From assembly GCF_007829835.1 (NCBI RefSeq), contig NZ_VIWP01000001.1, positions 868,001-932,000 on the forward strand: a DNA stretch of 64,000 nucleotides. Direction: 5' to 3'. The translations under genes were made by a program, and so were the position numbers. The number at the start of each line of letters is the position of its first letter. Position 1 is the first letter of the stretch. Source of the DNA: Neorhizobium alkalisoli (lineage in GTDB: Bacteria > Pseudomonadota > Alphaproteobacteria > Rhizobiales > Rhizobiaceae). Positions 43,148 through 51,113 of the stretch are shown piece by piece. The notes beneath the pieces are model-generated. The model saw nothing but the letters and a program-made list of their open reading frames with translations. It was not told the DNA's origin and did not search any database.

Positions 43148-44650
43148 ATGTCAAAAGACCTCTTCCTCGCAATCGATGTCGGGACGGGCAGCGTCCGGGC
43201 GGCGCTGCTCGATACACGCGGCAAGATCCTTGCCGTCACCAGCCGCGAACACGACCAGATCGTTCCGCAGTTCGGATGGTCGGAACAGCGGCCGCGGGAC
43301 TGGTGGGCGGGCGTTGCCGCCGCGACGCGTTCGGTGCTTGCCGAAGTGCCGGATGCGGCAAGCCGGATTGCGGCGGTCGCCGCCTGCGGCCAGATGCACG
43401 GAACGGTTCTGGTCGACGATCGTGGCGAGCTGGTGCGCGAAACGGCACCGCTCTGGAACGACAAGCGCACGGTCGATTATGTGACCGCCTTCGAAGCGGC
43501 AAACCGTCCCGAAAGCTATCTTGCCGACTGCGCCAATCCGCCGACCCCGGCCTGGCCGGGCTTCAAGCTGCAATGGCTGCGCGACAATGATCCTTCAGCC
43601 TATCGCAGCACGGCCGCCGTGCTGATGCCGAAGGACTATATCAATCTGCGCCTGACCGGCGAGATCGCCATGGATCGCGGTGATGGCGGTGCGAGTTTTC
43701 TCATGGACCCGCGCACCGGCGACTGGTCGCAGAAGATGGTCGGGCTGCTTGGCCTGGATCAGGCAAAACTCGCCCCGCTTCGCAATCCGGTAGAAATCCT
43801 GGGCTCGGTCACGGCACAGGCTGCCGTGGAGACCGGCCTTCTGGAAGGCACGCCGGTTCTGGTCGGCGGTGCCGATTATCCGGTCGCACTTCTCGGCTCC
43901 GGCGTCTGCCGGCCGGGCGTCGGCTCGGAAGTGATGGGCACATCCGCCATCATCACTGCGATCGCCAGCCAGCCCCTGCTTGATCCCTCCGTCTGTAATG
44001 TCGGCACGGTCGAGGGAAATTGGGGAGCCTTCATGCTGCTGGAATCCGGCGGCGATGCCATGCGCTGGGCGCGCCGTGCCTTCCATGACAAGCAGTTTTC
44101 GTATGAGGATATCGTCGCCAAGGCGGCCGAAGCGCCGGCCGGGTCCGAACGGCTGTTCTTCATGCCCTATCTTGCCGGCGAACGGCTGGGCGACCATCGT
44201 AACGCCCGGGCGCAATATTTCGGGATCGGCGCCGGCCATGGCCTTGCGCATATGCACCGCTCGATACTCGAAGGCGTCGCCTTTGCGGTAAAGCGGCACA
44301 TCAACATCCTCGACAGGATTTCGGGCGCACCGCTGGAACGCGTGATTGCCTCGGGCGGCGGCGCGAAGACAAAACTCTGGCTGAAGATCAAGGCGAGCGT
44401 CTACGACATCCCGATCCTGGTGCCGCGGGAAGCCGAATGCGGACTGGTCGGTTGCGGCATCATGGCCGCGACAGCCACCGGACAGTTCTCCGATCTGCAG
44501 GCAGCGGCCGATGCCTATGTCGCCTATGACGAGGAGATTCGGCCCGATCCGGCATGGGCGGATATCTATCGTCCCATGCAGACCTTCTTCGAAAAGCTCT
44601 ATCAGCACAGCCAGACGCTTTACGACGACCTCGACAGGCTGCCGCAATGA
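43148..44650 (+). CDS. FGGY-family carbohydrate kinase (xylulokinase-like)
   Basis: Sugar kinase of 500 residues. N-terminal phosphate motif LFLAIDVGTGSVRAALLD, substrate segment AACGQMHGTVLVD, PLWNDKRTVDYV near 100, GGADYPVALLGSGVCRPG with the probable catalytic Asp, and VIASGGGAKTKLWLKIKASV for adenosine. GQMHG is typical of xylulokinase and its relatives. It follows the importer and overlaps the HAD gene by four bases, so the imported sugar or its keto form is likely phosphorylated here. Confidence 0.9.
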   Translation: MSKDLFLAIDVGTGSVRAALLDTRGKILAVTSREHDQIVPQFGWSEQRPRDWWAGVAAATRSVLAEVPDAASRIAAVAACGQMHGTVLVDDRGELVRETAPLWNDKRTVDYVTAFEAANRPESYLADCANPPTPAWPGFKLQWLRDNDPSAYRSTAAVLMPKDYINLRLTGEIAMDRGDGGASFLMDPRTGDWSQKMVGLLGLDQAKLAPLRNPVEILGSVTAQAAVETGLLEGTPVLVGGADYPVALLGSGVCRPGVGSEVMGTSAIITAIASQPLLDPSVCNVGTVEGNWGAFMLLESGGDAMRWARRAFHDKQFSYEDIVAKAAEAPAGSERLFFMPYLAGERLGDHRNARAQYFGIGAGHGLAHMHRSILEGVAFAVKRHINILDRISGAPLERVIASGGGAKTKLWLKIKASVYDIPILVPREAECGLVGCGIMAATATGQFSDLQAAADAYVAYDEEIRPDPAWADIYRPMQTFFEKLYQHSQTLYDDLDRLPQ

Positions 44651-45339
44651 CGATGCGTGCCGTACTCTTTGATATGGACGGGACGCTTGTCGACAGCGAG
44701 CCGACCCATTTTGCCGCCATGGTGACGGTGCTCCAAAACCACGGCCATACGGTGCCGGACGGGCTTTCGGAAGAGATTACCGGCATGACCGGCGAGGCAT
44801 GCCATGCGCTGCTGCGCGACAGGCTAGGGCTCGCGCTTTCCTTCAGCGACTATGCCGCCGCCAAATATGCCGCCTATCTGGAAATGTCCGCCTCGCTGTC
44901 ATGGCGGCCATCGGCCGAGGCTGTGATCGATACTCTGAAGCGAAACGGCATTCCCCATGCTATCGTCTCGAATTCGGACCGCATTCTGGTCGATACCAAT
45001 CTGCGCGCCATCGGCCTGCAGCGGCCCGGCCTTGTCTCCGTCACCCGCAACGACGTGCGCAATGGCAAACCGCATGCGGAACCCTATCTCCGCGCCGCCT
45101 ATCTGCTCGGGCTCGATCCCGCAGACTGCATCGTCGTGGAAGACAGTGTCCCCGGCGCGATTGCCGGTCTTTCCGCGGGCATGACCGTCATTGCCTGGCC
45201 GGAGCCGGGCCGCGACGATCTCGTCTTTCCGCCCGGCGTAATCCTTGCCGATCCGCATGACCTGATGCCGACCTTGAGCGCCTGCCTTGCCGCGGCGCTG
45301 AAAACACCCGCAAAGGAAATCCTCCATGTATCTCGATAG
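44647..45339 (+). CDS. HAD-family phosphatase / beta-phosphoglucomutase-like
   Basis: Haloacid-dehalogenase-fold protein of 230 residues. Motif I is VLFDMDGTLVDSEP, motif II IVSNSD, motif III Lys in VRNGKPHAEPYL and motif IV VVEDSVPGAIAG. These are the residues of phosphatases and beta-phosphoglucomutases; a cap domain lies between motifs I and II. In this operon it may remove phosphate from a sugar phosphate side product, or isomerise. Start at ATG 44647 overlapping the kinase stop; an ATG two codons later is equally good. Confidence 0.87.
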   Translation: MTMRAVLFDMDGTLVDSEPTHFAAMVTVLQNHGHTVPDGLSEEITGMTGEACHALLRDRLGLALSFSDYAAAKYAAYLEMSASLSWRPSAEAVIDTLKRNGIPHAIVSNSDRILVDTNLRAIGLQRPGLVSVTRNDVRNGKPHAEPYLRAAYLLGLDPADCIVVEDSVPGAIAGLSAGMTVIAWPEPGRDDLVFPPGVILADPHDLMPTLSACLAAALKTPAKEILHVSR

Positions 45340-46099
45340 ATTCAAGCTGACCGACAAGATCGCCGTCGTGACGGGAGCGGCGAGAGGCATCGGCTATGCC
45401 GCAGTCGAAGCCCTGTGCGAGGCCGGCGCGACGGTGGTGCTGACCGATATGAATGCCGAACTGCTGGAAAAGGCCGTCGGCGAACTCAGCGCCAAGGGTT
45501 TCAAGGTCGAGGGCGAACTGCTCGACGTTACCGATGTCGAAGGCGTGAAGACCGTCCACGACACCATCCTGGCGCGCCATGGCCGTGTCGATGTTCTCGT
45601 CAACAATGCCGGCATCGCCATCAGCAACCATCCGGCCGAAACCATGGCCGACGAGGTCTGGAACAAGGTGATCGACGTCAACCTGAACGGCGTGTTCTGG
45701 TGCTGCCGCGCATTCGGCAAGACCATGCTGGAACAGGGTGCGGGCAGCATCGTCAATGTCGGATCCATGTCCGGCTTCATCGTCAACCGCCCGCAGGAAC
45801 AGGCGAATTACAACGCCTCCAAGGCAGCCGTTCATCACCTGACGAAGTCGCTTGCGGCCGAATGGGGTGCGCGGGGCGTGCGCGTCAACTCCGTGGCGCC
45901 GACCTATATCGACACCGAAATGAACAAGTACGTGTACGATGACCCGGAAATGTACCGCCACTGGGTCGGCGGCACGCCGATGAACCGGCTCGGCCGCACC
46001 GACGAGGTGGCCTCCGTCATCCTCTTCCTCGCCAGCGAAGCCTCCAGCCTGATGACCGGCTCGATCGTGCTGGCTGACGGAGGCTATGTATGCTGGTGA
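45326..46099 (+). CDS. SDR-family oxidoreductase (sugar/polyol dehydrogenase)
   Basis: Classical SDR of 257 residues: VVTGAARGIGYAA near 14-25, LTDMN after the second strand (an acidic residue, suggesting NAD), NNAGIA, catalytic Ser in VGSMSG and YNASKAA. The C-terminal VLADGGYVCW is typical of polyol-type SDRs. It overlaps the HAD gene by 14 bases and the next gene by 10. The substrate is not determined, but a polyol or keto-sugar is likely in this setting. Confidence 0.92.
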   Translation: MYLDRFKLTDKIAVVTGAARGIGYAAVEALCEAGATVVLTDMNAELLEKAVGELSAKGFKVEGELLDVTDVEGVKTVHDTILARHGRVDVLVNNAGIAISNHPAETMADEVWNKVIDVNLNGVFWCCRAFGKTMLEQGAGSIVNVGSMSGFIVNRPQEQANYNASKAAVHHLTKSLAAEWGARGVRVNSVAPTYIDTEMNKYVYDDPEMYRHWVGGTPMNRLGRTDEVASVILFLASEASSLMTGSIVLADGGYVCW

Positions 46100-47178
46100 C
46101 GTCTTCGACCGGCATTGTCCGCGGCGCCCGTTTTCCGGGGCGGTATATCCAGGCGGCCGGCGCAATCGGGATGCTGGGTGCGGAAGCGGCCGGTTTCGGC
46201 CGCCGCGCCACGGTCCTCGTCGATCGCGGTATCTACGACATGCTGGAAGCTGCGCTCTCTTCGGCGCTTGAAGGACATGTCGAGGCCCGGCTGATCCGCC
46301 ATGGCGGCGAATGCTCCGAGAGCCAGATCGCCGCACTTGCCGCCTCGGCGCGGGACGGTGCTGCCGAAGTCATCATCGGTGTTGGCGGCGGCAAGGCGCT
46401 CGATACGGCAAAGGCTGCAGCCCGCGATCTCGGCCTGCCGGTCATCATCTTTCCGACGATTGCGGCATCGGATGCGCCCTGCAGCGCGCTTGCCGTCGTC
46501 TATAATGATGACGGTACCGTCGCTTATGACACGTTCCTGCCGAGAAATCCCGACCTTGTCCTGGTCGATACGGCCCTGATCGCCAAGGCGCCGGCCCGTT
46601 TTCTCGCGGCCGGAATAGGCGATGCGCTGGCGACATTCTACGAGGCGGATTCCTGCCGCCGCAGCGGTGCCTTCAACTGCATGAAAATGCCGGGTGTCAG
46701 CCTTGCCTTCGAAGTCGCGCGGGCCTGCCGCGATACGATCTTCGAATTCGGCGCAGCAGCGCTTGCGGATTGCGATGCCGGAGAGGCGAGCCCGGCGCTG
46801 GAGCGGATCGTCGAGGCAAATATTCTCCTGTCGGGGATCGGCTTTGAATCCGGCGGAGTGGCGGCAGCGCATGCGATCCACCACGGCCTGTGCGAGCTCG
46901 AGGATGTTCACCACCATCTGCATGGCGAAAAGGTCGCGATCGGTGTGCTCGCCGGTCTGAAACTTCACGGACAGGATGAAGAATTCCGAAAAGTCCGCGA
47001 CTTCTGCCAGTCAGTGCGTCTGCCGACACGGCTTGCCGATATCGGTATTGTCGATGCTTCCGAGGCAAAACTCGCGATCGTCGCAAAACGCGCCTGCCGG
47101 CCCGGCGAAATCATTCACAACGAGCCCATTCCGGTGACGGAGGGAATGGTCGTTAATGCCTTGAAGGCACTGATCTGA
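46090..47178 (+). CDS. Iron-type alcohol dehydrogenase (glycerol dehydrogenase family)
   Basis: Group III metal-dependent dehydrogenase of 362 residues. The NAD motif is GVGGGKALDTAKAAA near 98-112 and TIAASDAPCSALAVVY near 125-140. Metal ligands are Asp in GIGDALATFYEAD and His in AAHAIHHGL and HHHLHGEKVAIG. That matches GldA and related enzymes, which act on glycerol, dihydroxyacetone or longer polyols. It overlaps the SDR gene by 10 bases and precedes another SDR, so the operon has three dehydrogenases. Confidence 0.9.
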   Translation: MLVTSSTGIVRGARFPGRYIQAAGAIGMLGAEAAGFGRRATVLVDRGIYDMLEAALSSALEGHVEARLIRHGGECSESQIAALAASARDGAAEVIIGVGGGKALDTAKAAARDLGLPVIIFPTIAASDAPCSALAVVYNDDGTVAYDTFLPRNPDLVLVDTALIAKAPARFLAAGIGDALATFYEADSCRRSGAFNCMKMPGVSLAFEVARACRDTIFEFGAAALADCDAGEASPALERIVEANILLSGIGFESGGVAAAHAIHHGLCELEDVHHHLHGEKVAIGVLAGLKLHGQDEEFRKVRDFCQSVRLPTRLADIGIVDASEAKLAIVAKRACRPGEIIHNEPIPVTEGMVVNALKALI

Positions 47179-47199
47179 AAGCATGATGGGAGGAAGACT

Positions 47200-47946
47200 A
47201 TGCAGGAGATTTCGGCGTTCGGGCCATTTTTGCACGGCAAGACCGTGGTCGTTTCCGGCGGCACGAGCGGGATCGGGCTCAGTGTCGCCGAGGGGTTCGC
47301 AAAAGCCGGCGCCAAGGTGATCGCCACCGGCAGTTCGCAGAACAGGCTGCAGGCAGCGGCCTCGGGAGACGTTCCGGCCGGCCTTCGCTTCGAGCAACTT
47401 GATGTCCGCGATGGTGAAGCGGTATCGCGCTTCTTTGCCGGGCTCGATCAGCTCGACGTGCTGGTCAATTGCCAGGGCATCGCGCGGCCCGACGCCGAAT
47501 GGGAGGAAGAGGTCTTTCTCGACGTCATGGACGTCAATCTCAATAGCGCCATGCGTCTTTCCCGCGCGGCTTTCCCCCTGCTGAAGGCAAGCGGCGGCTG
47601 CATCGTCAACTTTGCGTCGATGCTGAGCTATCTCGCCGATGAAAGCGTGCCCTCGTATACCGCGAGCAAGACCGGCATTGTCGGACTGACGCGTGCGCTA
47701 GCGCACAAATACGGCCGCGACGGCGTGCGGGTAAATGCCGTCGGCCCCGGTTATCACAAGACGGAGATGACGAAGCCGCTCTGGTCGGTTGCGGAAAGCG
47801 AAAAGAAGATCGCGGACCGTTCCGCCCTGAAACGCTGGGGCACGACCGAGGATCTGGTCGGACCGATCCTCTTCCTCTGCTCGCCAGCCGCCGCCTTCGT
47901 CACCGGCGTGACCCTGCCGGTCGATGGCGGGTATCACTCCGGCTGA
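47200..47946 (+). CDS. SDR-family oxidoreductase
   Basis: SDR of 248 residues with [18 protein letters not shown], the modified NCQGIA in place of NNAG, Ser in FASMLSY and YTASKTG, ending LPVDGGYHSG. ATG follows GGGAGGAAG. It is the last gene of the rightward operon, and a 225-base gap separates it from the convergent cellulose operon. The product and role are likely a second sugar/polyol oxidation. Confidence 0.92.
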   Translation: MQEISAFGPFLHGKTVVVSGGTSGIGLSVAEGFAKAGAKVIATGSSQNRLQAAASGDVPAGLRFEQLDVRDGEAVSRFFAGLDQLDVLVNCQGIARPDAEWEEEVFLDVMDVNLNSAMRLSRAAFPLLKASGGCIVNFASMLSYLADESVPSYTASKTGIVGLTRALAHKYGRDGVRVNAVGPGYHKTEMTKPLWSVAESEKKIADRSALKRWGTTEDLVGPILFLCSPAAAFVTGVTLPVDGGYHSG

Positions 47947-48089
47947 TCAAGCGGCTCTAGGCTTGAGGTCCGTATCGGTTCAATGCCGCTGCGGTCCAAT
48001 GCACTTCCTGATCGGGCAACAGCCTGCCGCCGAGCCTAAAGAACATCGCCGGCGCCTCGGTCCTTCCACCGGAACCGGCTTTACGACGA

Positions 48090-48115
48090 TTTCGCCCCCA
48101 TCAAAGGGGGCGAAA
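48090..48115. terminator. Hairpin in the convergent gap before the cellulose operon end
   Basis: TTTCGCCCCC (48090-48099) pairs with GGGGGCGAAA (48106-48115) around ATCAAA. A- and T-rich ends of the stem give a short U-like run either way. It sits between the two convergent operon ends and is a plausible bidirectional terminator. Confidence 0.6.
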
Positions 48116-48171
48116 ACTGGCGGTGAAGGGTATCTCAGACTGATACGATGTTCAGGCGAGCCGGCGCATCC

Positions 48172-50034
48172 TCAGTAATCGGCAGCATATTGCTTGCTGC
48201 CCTTCTCGCCCTTTTCGAAATTGCCGAACAGTTTCGCGAACATCTCGGACTGGGTTTCCTTCTTCTTCGTCGTCGTGCGAACCTTCTTCGGCACGTATTT
48301 CGCCTGATAGACGGTGACATCCGACAGGCCTTCGAAGCGGGCACCGTATTTGCTCTTGATGGCGGAAACCGCCGACCAGCGTTTGGCGCGCGACGCGATG
48401 ACCGCCTGGCCCACGACGCCGCCTTCGGTCGGCTCGAAGGAGACCGACTTGTCGAACAGGCGGCTCGCATCGGCCGTGTTCTTCTGCGAGAGCATGTACC
48501 AGCCGAGCGCCTGGGTGCCGAGCGCGGACTCGTGTTCCAGCACCAGGGTTTCGAACTGTTTCAGGTCCTCGCTCTTGAAGACCGGCGGCTTTTCATCGGT
48601 CATCTGGTCGGCCATCAGCTCGATATAAATCTTGGTGATTTCCGGGGTGAGCTCGAGATTCTTCTTCGCGAGAGCCATAGCTTCGACCTCATGGTCGAGA
48701 TTGCGCATGTTGAGGATCATGCCTTCCAGGCTCTTGGCGTCGCTCGAAACCTGGTTGGCGAAGGAGAACCACTGATAGGACGCTTCCCAGCTCTTCTGGC
48801 TGTAATAATACCAGCCGAACAGGCTTGCATCCGGTGCCGACTGGGTCTTCTGGGTATAGTCGGCAAGGCGCTGCAGTTGGTCCGCATTGATCGCGCCGGT
48901 GGTCGGGGTGCCCTGCGCAATGCTGCCCATCCGGTTGCGCAGCGGATCGAGCGACACGCTTTCGAATTCAGGGCTTCCGTTGGCAAGCGGGCGCCCCATG
49001 GCAACGAGGCTCGAGAAGCCGGCTTCCGGCAGAAGCAGGCTTGCCTTCTGCACCGTCGCAAGCCGCTCGTCGCGGTTGCTGCAATTGGAAAGCACATATT
49101 TGTAGAGCTCGAAGGAGCGGGCAAAGTCCTGCGTCCGGGCAAGCGATTCCGCCGTCAGCCAGATCGAGTTCATATCCTGGCAGACCATCAGGGCAGGCGT
49201 CGATTCCGCAAGCTCGACGACCTGGGGCCAGTTGCGCTGTGCAAACGAACGCTGCATCAGGGTGCGGATTTCAGCCAGCGCCAGTTTCGTCTGCAGGTCG
49301 GCGGAAGGCTTCCAGTTCGGATTGTCGCCCTGCAGGCGCGCCACCTCGTTATGCACGCCGGCAAAGTCGCCGCGGCCGAACATTTCCCAGAGCGGCTGTT
49401 CGGAAATGTTGGTCGGCGGGTCAAACAGGTCTTCGGGCGCTTCCCATGTCGGATAAAGCGCTTTCAGGCGCCGGATTTCCGCGCCCAGCCGCTTCAGGTC
49501 GCGCTGGGTTGCGTAATAACGGAGCGCGGTCTCGTCGACGGTCGAAGCACCCTCTTCAGCCGCAGAGGCAGAAGGGGGCTGCGGAGCTGCAGCCGGCGCG
49601 GCATTGAGCGATGTCGGGCGCGCCGCTGCGGCAGGCATGTTCACCACCTGCGGAGAGGTCGCAAACGGATTGTCGCCGGGGCGAACCATCACGGCCTGTG
49701 CGGCGGGCAGCGAAGCGACCGAATAGGCGGCCGGAACCACTGCCGCAGCAGCCGGCGCCTGCGGTTGCTGTGTCACGACAGGAACCACGGTTGTCGCCGG
49801 CATCTGGACGGCAACGGCCGGCATAACCGGCGCGACCGCAGGCTGGATCGCCGGTGCTGCAACCACACTTGCCATGGTCTGCGGCATGACGGCGATCGTC
49901 TGTACGGGGGCTGCGGCAGGACGAATGGTGCCGAGCGGGTTGCTGACGACATTGTCGCCGGTCGCGTAACTGATCGGCAGGATGATGCAGCAGCCACCAA
50001 GGAGCACGGACTTCAGAGAGAACCGGTCAAACAT
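48172..50034 (-). CDS. bcsK: Cellulose biosynthesis TPR-type protein BcsK
   Basis: Protein of 620 residues, last gene of the bcs operon. An N-terminal hydrophobic stretch (SVLLGGCCIILPISYA) suggests export or anchoring. Residues about 38-160 are low-complexity Ala/Pro/Val-rich, and from about 175 on there are helical TPR-like repeats (ETALRYYATQRDLKRLGAEI, LALAEIRTLMQRSFAQRNWP, LFGWYYYSQKSWEASYQWFS). The C-terminus has a Lys/Thr-rich patch (KKVRTTTKKKETQ). In type III cellulose operons of rhizobia BcsK takes the place of the TPR part of BcsC; no beta-barrel domain is visible. The start overlaps bcsZ by 22 bases. Confidence 0.8.
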   Translation of the reverse strand: MFDRFSLKSVLLGGCCIILPISYATGDNVVSNPLGTIRPAAAPVQTIAVMPQTMASVVAAPAIQPAVAPVMPAVAVQMPATTVVPVVTQQPQAPAAAAVVPAAYSVASLPAAQAVMVRPGDNPFATSPQVVNMPAAAARPTSLNAAPAAAPQPPSASAAEEGASTVDETALRYYATQRDLKRLGAEIRRLKALYPTWEAPEDLFDPPTNISEQPLWEMFGRGDFAGVHNEVARLQGDNPNWKPSADLQTKLALAEIRTLMQRSFAQRNWPQVVELAESTPALMVCQDMNSIWLTAESLARTQDFARSFELYKYVLSNCSNRDERLATVQKASLLLPEAGFSSLVAMGRPLANGSPEFESVSLDPLRNRMGSIAQGTPTTGAINADQLQRLADYTQKTQSAPDASLFGWYYYSQKSWEASYQWFSFANQVSSDAKSLEGMILNMRNLDHEVEAMALAKKNLELTPEITKIYIELMADQMTDEKPPVFKSEDLKQFETLVLEHESALGTQALGWYMLSQKNTADASRLFDKSVSFEPTEGGVVGQAVIASRAKRWSAVSAIKSKYGARFEGLSDVTVYQAKYVPKKVRTTTKKKETQSEMFAKLFGNFEKGEKGSKQYAADY

Positions 50035-51113
50035 GTCGGGTACCTTTCAGCGATAGCCATGAGGCTGAGGACGTGGAGGGTGGAAGGGTAATAATCGGTC
50101 GGCTTGAAATTCGAGATCTCCTCGATATTCACCGAGCGGCCGAGACTACATTCGACGAGATGGGCCACGGCCCGGTAACCGGGATCGGGCATGGGAGAGG
50201 TTGCGGTCGCCGTCGTCAGTTCAATGACGGCGAGCCCTTTTGTTCCGGCCGAGCGCTTCCACTGTTTGGAAAACGTCTCAAGCAGGTCCGGATAATCCGG
50301 GGAATACCAGGCGAGATAGAGAGGTATGCGAATGGCTTCGTAACCGAACTGGGCCGGAAAGCCCTGGGCCGGCTTCGGTTCACTTGCGGCAAGGCCGATC
50401 CAGTCCGGCGGCAGCTTTGCGGGGCCGACACGACCTTCGCGCAACAGCGAAAGGCCGCTCTTCACCAAGGTCTTTCCGGGAAAGCCCTTGGAGGCCTGGG
50501 CAAGTTCGCTCAGCGCCGGAAACACCCAGTAGGACAGGTTGACGACCGGACCATCGGGTTGCTCGCCGGCATTGAAGCCGTAGATTCCGGGCATCAGCAC
50601 CTTGCCGAACGCCGTCTCCGCCGTCGCGCGCTTGGAAATGGTCTGCGCCATCTGCGCGGCGACCTTGCCGTATTCCGGCTGTTTCCATTTCTGTGACGCC
50701 CGCAACAAAGCCCAGGCGACCAGCAGATCGCCGTCGGTGGCGTTGTTTTTGTCCTTCACATGCGGGTTCTTGCTGCCATCCCAACGCCAGGCCATCAGGC
50801 CGTCGTCACGCACGACCAGATTGGCGCGGGTCCAGTTCCAGATCAGGTCGAAGGCACGCCGGTCATTGGCAAGCACGGCCATCAGCATGCCATAACCCTG
50901 GCCTTCGCTGTGGCTGATGTCGCCGGCCTTGTTGTCGATGATCCGGCCTTCCTGCGTCAGGAACTTGTGCTGGTAGAGCATCCAGGCACCCGCAGCGAGA
51001 TCCGCTGCGGGGCTTTCGATATCGGCTCCCGCCTGCGCCCTGACGGCTTCCACGCTTCCGGTCATCAGACCGAGAACCGCGAGAAGGCCACTGATCGTCT
51101 TTCGCAGCGTCAT
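50013..51113 (-). CDS. bcsZ: Cellulose-synthase-associated endoglucanase (GH8)
   Basis: Glycoside hydrolase family 8 cellulase, 366 residues (CelC of Agrobacterium). It has an N-terminal signal sequence (LLAVLGLMTGSVEAVRAQA). The acid/base Glu is in ISHSEGQGYGMLMAVLAND and a second acidic site in NNATDGDLLVAWALLRA; MAWRWDG lies between. It cleaves beta-1,4-glucan during cellulose export and trims the fibre. The ATG overlaps the bcsB stop. Confidence 0.93.
   Translation of the reverse strand: MTLRKTISGLLAVLGLMTGSVEAVRAQAGADIESPAADLAAGAWMLYQHKFLTQEGRIIDNKAGDISHSEGQGYGMLMAVLANDRRAFDLIWNWTRANLVVRDDGLMAWRWDGSKNPHVKDKNNATDGDLLVAWALLRASQKWKQPEYGKVAAQMAQTISKRATAETAFGKVLMPGIYGFNAGEQPDGPVVNLSYWVFPALSELAQASKGFPGKTLVKSGLSLLREGRVGPAKLPPDWIGLAASEPKPAQGFPAQFGYEAIRIPLYLAWYSPDYPDLLETFSKQWKRSAGTKGLAVIELTTATATSPMPDPGYRAVAHLVECSLGRSVNIEEISNFKPTDYYPSTLHVLSLMAIAERYPTCLTGSL

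Noticed and set aside
41344..43470. 708-codon open frame antisense to sugar ATPase, permease and kinase genes
   Set aside because: Spans three well-supported genes on the other strand and has low-complexity His/Asp/Arg composition; not a gene.
38679..47946. Sulfoquinovose (sulfo-Entner-Doudoroff) operon
   Set aside because: No sulfoquinovosidase, SMP30-type lactonase or dehydratase homologue is present; only the aldolase and SDRs are shared.
48148..50091. 647-codon open frame antisense to bcsK
   Set aside because: Arg-rich tail and no family features; BcsK fits the operon.
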